NCBI GenBank assembly: GCA_026225945.1
Contig: JAMJFZ010001815.1
Span: 18,807,501-18,871,500 of the forward strand
Source: Cricetomys ansorgei
Lineage: Eukaryota > Chordata > Mammalia > Rodentia > Nesomyidae
Direction: 5' to 3'
DNA length: 64,000 nt
Below are positions 1 to 64,000 of this stretch, one piece after another. The notes below the pieces were generated by a model. It searched no databases and was not told the DNA's origin. It saw only the letters and a program-made list of their open reading frames with translations. Positions within the stretch are counted from its first letter, which is position 1, and each line of letters begins with the position of its first letter. Both the position numbers and the translations under genes were made by a program.

Positions 1-1177
1 CCTAATCCTTGGCTAACTGGTCTGTTAACTAACAGGCTGCAATCAGAGTTCTGTGAGGTTCATCCAGCTCTACTGTGCTCAGTACCAAAGATGAAAGTGT
101 TCAAGTAACAGAATTGAAAATAAATAAATAAATAAATAAATAAATAAAATAGCTCTTTTTGTTTTTTTTTAACCAAACACAAAAGACATTTAAAGCTACC
201 TATTGGAATTTCAGTTTTGTATCTCTGCTTTTTAACTCATTTCCCCCAAAATCTGCTGAACAAAATATGCATACTTTCAGGCTCTGAAAAAACAACAGTT
301 AGGAAATCTTCCCATCATTAATTTTAAATGAGTTCAGCTCAAGTGTTAGCATATCAGTTAGCATGTATCCACTACCAGACAGAATGATTTAAAATTTAAA
401 ACATTCTCTTCACCCATAAAATGCACAGCCTCCACAGAAACTAAAATGCAATAATCTGAGAAATTTGCTTTAAAAAAAAAAATCCAAAAGCCTTGCCCAA
501 TCCAGATGTTTCATTTGTATTTATTCTAAACGCCCAAAGTCTGAACAAACATCAGTAGATTGTCACTCTGCTCTTAAAACATTCCGAGGCTACTTCACAG
601 GAAAGATCTTACTGACTCCAAAAGGACTCAAACATACATTTCTATATTAGGTCTGATTGTCCCTGCCAAAACCATCGTGAGGAGGCAGCAGACCCAGCAG
701 CTCTAGGGACAGACAGTGTGCTCTGTTCTTGTCCCTTTCCTGGAGACTCAGCAGTCCCATCCTCTGGAGATGGAAGTCATTCCTTCAGAGTACAGAGAAT
801 ACCTTGCCATATTTGTGAGGCACAGCTCCCTAGATGTAAAAAGACTTCAATCTTGTTTCCCTGCTAGGCTCTATTTCTATGCATTCTGTAGTGCCGTATG
901 AATAACTTGAATGTCTCAATATAAGTCCACAAAGGAAATTGCCGTCAATAAGGAAATTCTCCAGAAGTTTAAAGCCGAGTCTACCAATCTGCTTTGTTGG
1001 GCCTTGCCTTCAGTATTGGGAGTCATTAGTTAAAACAGAGAAAAACATACTTAGTCTTTAAGATAATGAGAACAGTGTCAGGAAGAAGAATTTTTTTCAA
1101 ATTTTTTAAACTTTTAAAACTTTTAACCAACACTAACACTACTACGACTAATAATAATAGTAATAATAAAATCTTAC
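1..1177 (-). other. Col9a1: Intron 31 (5' part only)
   Basis: AT-rich intronic sequence with an (AAAT)n run at 118-148 and an (AAT)n run at 1148-1170 close to the exon 31 donor. No exon seen. Confidence 0.75.
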
Positions 1178-63094
<61,917 letters not shown>

Positions 63095-63644
63095 CTGCAA
63101 AAGCAATACCATGTCATCCAATCCATCCACGACAAGGTGTTAATTAATTGATTTAATATTAAATAATATTAAAATAATATTATTAATAACTAAGCAACTT
63201 CTTAAAATACAATGGTGTACAAGCTTGCTTATGAGCCATGTGTTTAGCTCTAACTCAGTGCCACAATGATTAGAATTCATTCACCTTCAGCTTCTCCTGG
63301 AAGGGATCAAGGCATGGAATTATAGTAATAAATTATGATGGGAAAATATTCCTGCCTGAGGAAGCTGGATTTTGTTCCATTTGGAACCAGAGCTGCACAG
63401 TGTCCTGCATGGCATGGGGTCAGAAGCCTGTTTGGAAAACTTCTGGTGGTTTGGGCTAGAAATATTCCTTAAATACCACAAATTCTAAACTTACAGTGGC
63501 ATTACAGAGTCAGTCTTGAGCCAGTTCAGAGGGGCTCCCAGACAGTGCTGTTCTTGGGGAATTGACACTGCCAGAGATGAGTTCTTAAAAGTGTCATGCT
63601 CCCCCCCAGCCTTGATGAGACTCGTTGTTAACTGATTTCTTACA

Positions 63645-63694
<50 letters not shown>

Positions 63695-64000
63695 CAAAGC
63701 ACATCAAATATTTTCTCCTTATCTTCCTGACCCCAGTGTTTTGGAAAAATCCATCTACCCATCCATTCATCCATGAATTCACTTCTCAGTATCCACCATT
63801 TACCATGTGAAAGAGGCGCTATGTTAGACTCTAGGAAAAAAACACAGCTGGCCTTCCTGCCTACTGCACTCATAGACTTCCAGGCGCAGAGTTGAGCAAG
63901 GAACCAACCATCCAGCCATCTGCCCCGCCCGATGAAGGATGAAAAGGGAAAGCGTGAGGGACTGTTGGAAGTACAAGCAGTCTTCACTCAACCACAACCC
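63095..64000 (-). other. Col9a1: Intron 1 (3' part only)
   Basis: Intronic sequence upstream of exon 2. I looked for a signal-peptide exon on the minus strand and found none, so exon 1 and the main cartilage promoter are probably to the right of the window. It holds a (CA)n microsatellite at 63643-63693 and AT-rich sequence at 63135-63195. Otherwise I see nothing. Confidence 0.8.
63643..63693. repeat. (CA)n microsatellite
   Basis: About 25 uninterrupted CA units in intron 1. Confidence 0.95.

Overview
The window is mammalian chromosomal DNA from a muroid rodent. The evidence is one long intron-rich gene whose exons all obey GT-AG (once GC-AG) rules, plus many rodent SINEs (B1, B2/B3, ID and B4-like), rodent-type L1 3' ends, and (CA)n and (GGAA)n microsatellites. 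The species is not fixed. The NC4 residues differ in places from the mouse and human proteins as I remember them, so rat, hamster, vole or deer mouse are as likely as mouse.

There is one gene, Col9a1, the alpha-1 chain of type IX collagen, on the minus strand. It fills nearly the whole window. Thirty consecutive coding exons can be placed to the base (exons 2-31 if the usual 38-exon numbering holds). They run from 63094 down to 1178 and encode about 664 residues in one open frame. Exon 1 (signal peptide) lies beyond the right edge. About seven 3' exons (the end of COL2, then NC2, COL1 and NC1) lie beyond the left edge. Exons 2-6 encode the globular NC4 (thrombospondin N-terminal-like) domain, exons 7-15 the COL3 triple helix, exons 15-16 the short NC3 hinge with two cysteines, and exons 16-31 most of COL2. 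Collagen exons are 24-75 bases, mostly 54, 45 or 36, and from exon 4 onward every junction is phase 0.

Layout: intron 1 (part) 63095-64000; NC4 exons 2-4 spread over 63094-55514 with a 2-kb L1 in intron 3; a 10.6-kb intron 4; NC4 exons 5-6 and the COL3 start at 44930-42029; a 6.4-kb intron 9; COL3/NC3 exons 10-16 at 35584-30123; COL2 exons 17-31 from 28702 to 1178. Intron 6 (42681-44090) is where the known cartilage-independent (eye-type) promoter of COL9A1 starts the short form without NC4. I could not identify its first exon with certainty but list two candidates.

Everything else is intronic: SINEs, an old L1M 3' end, L2 and MIR fragments, a twin-primed L1, a probable solo LTR inside a SINE, an ERV-like remnant, and simple repeats including a 0.9-kb TG-rich tract and a 0.3-kb polypyrimidine tract next to the exon 9 splice donor. 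I see no second functional gene and no RNA gene, CRISPR or bacterial-type feature. The other open frames are short or lie in repeats.
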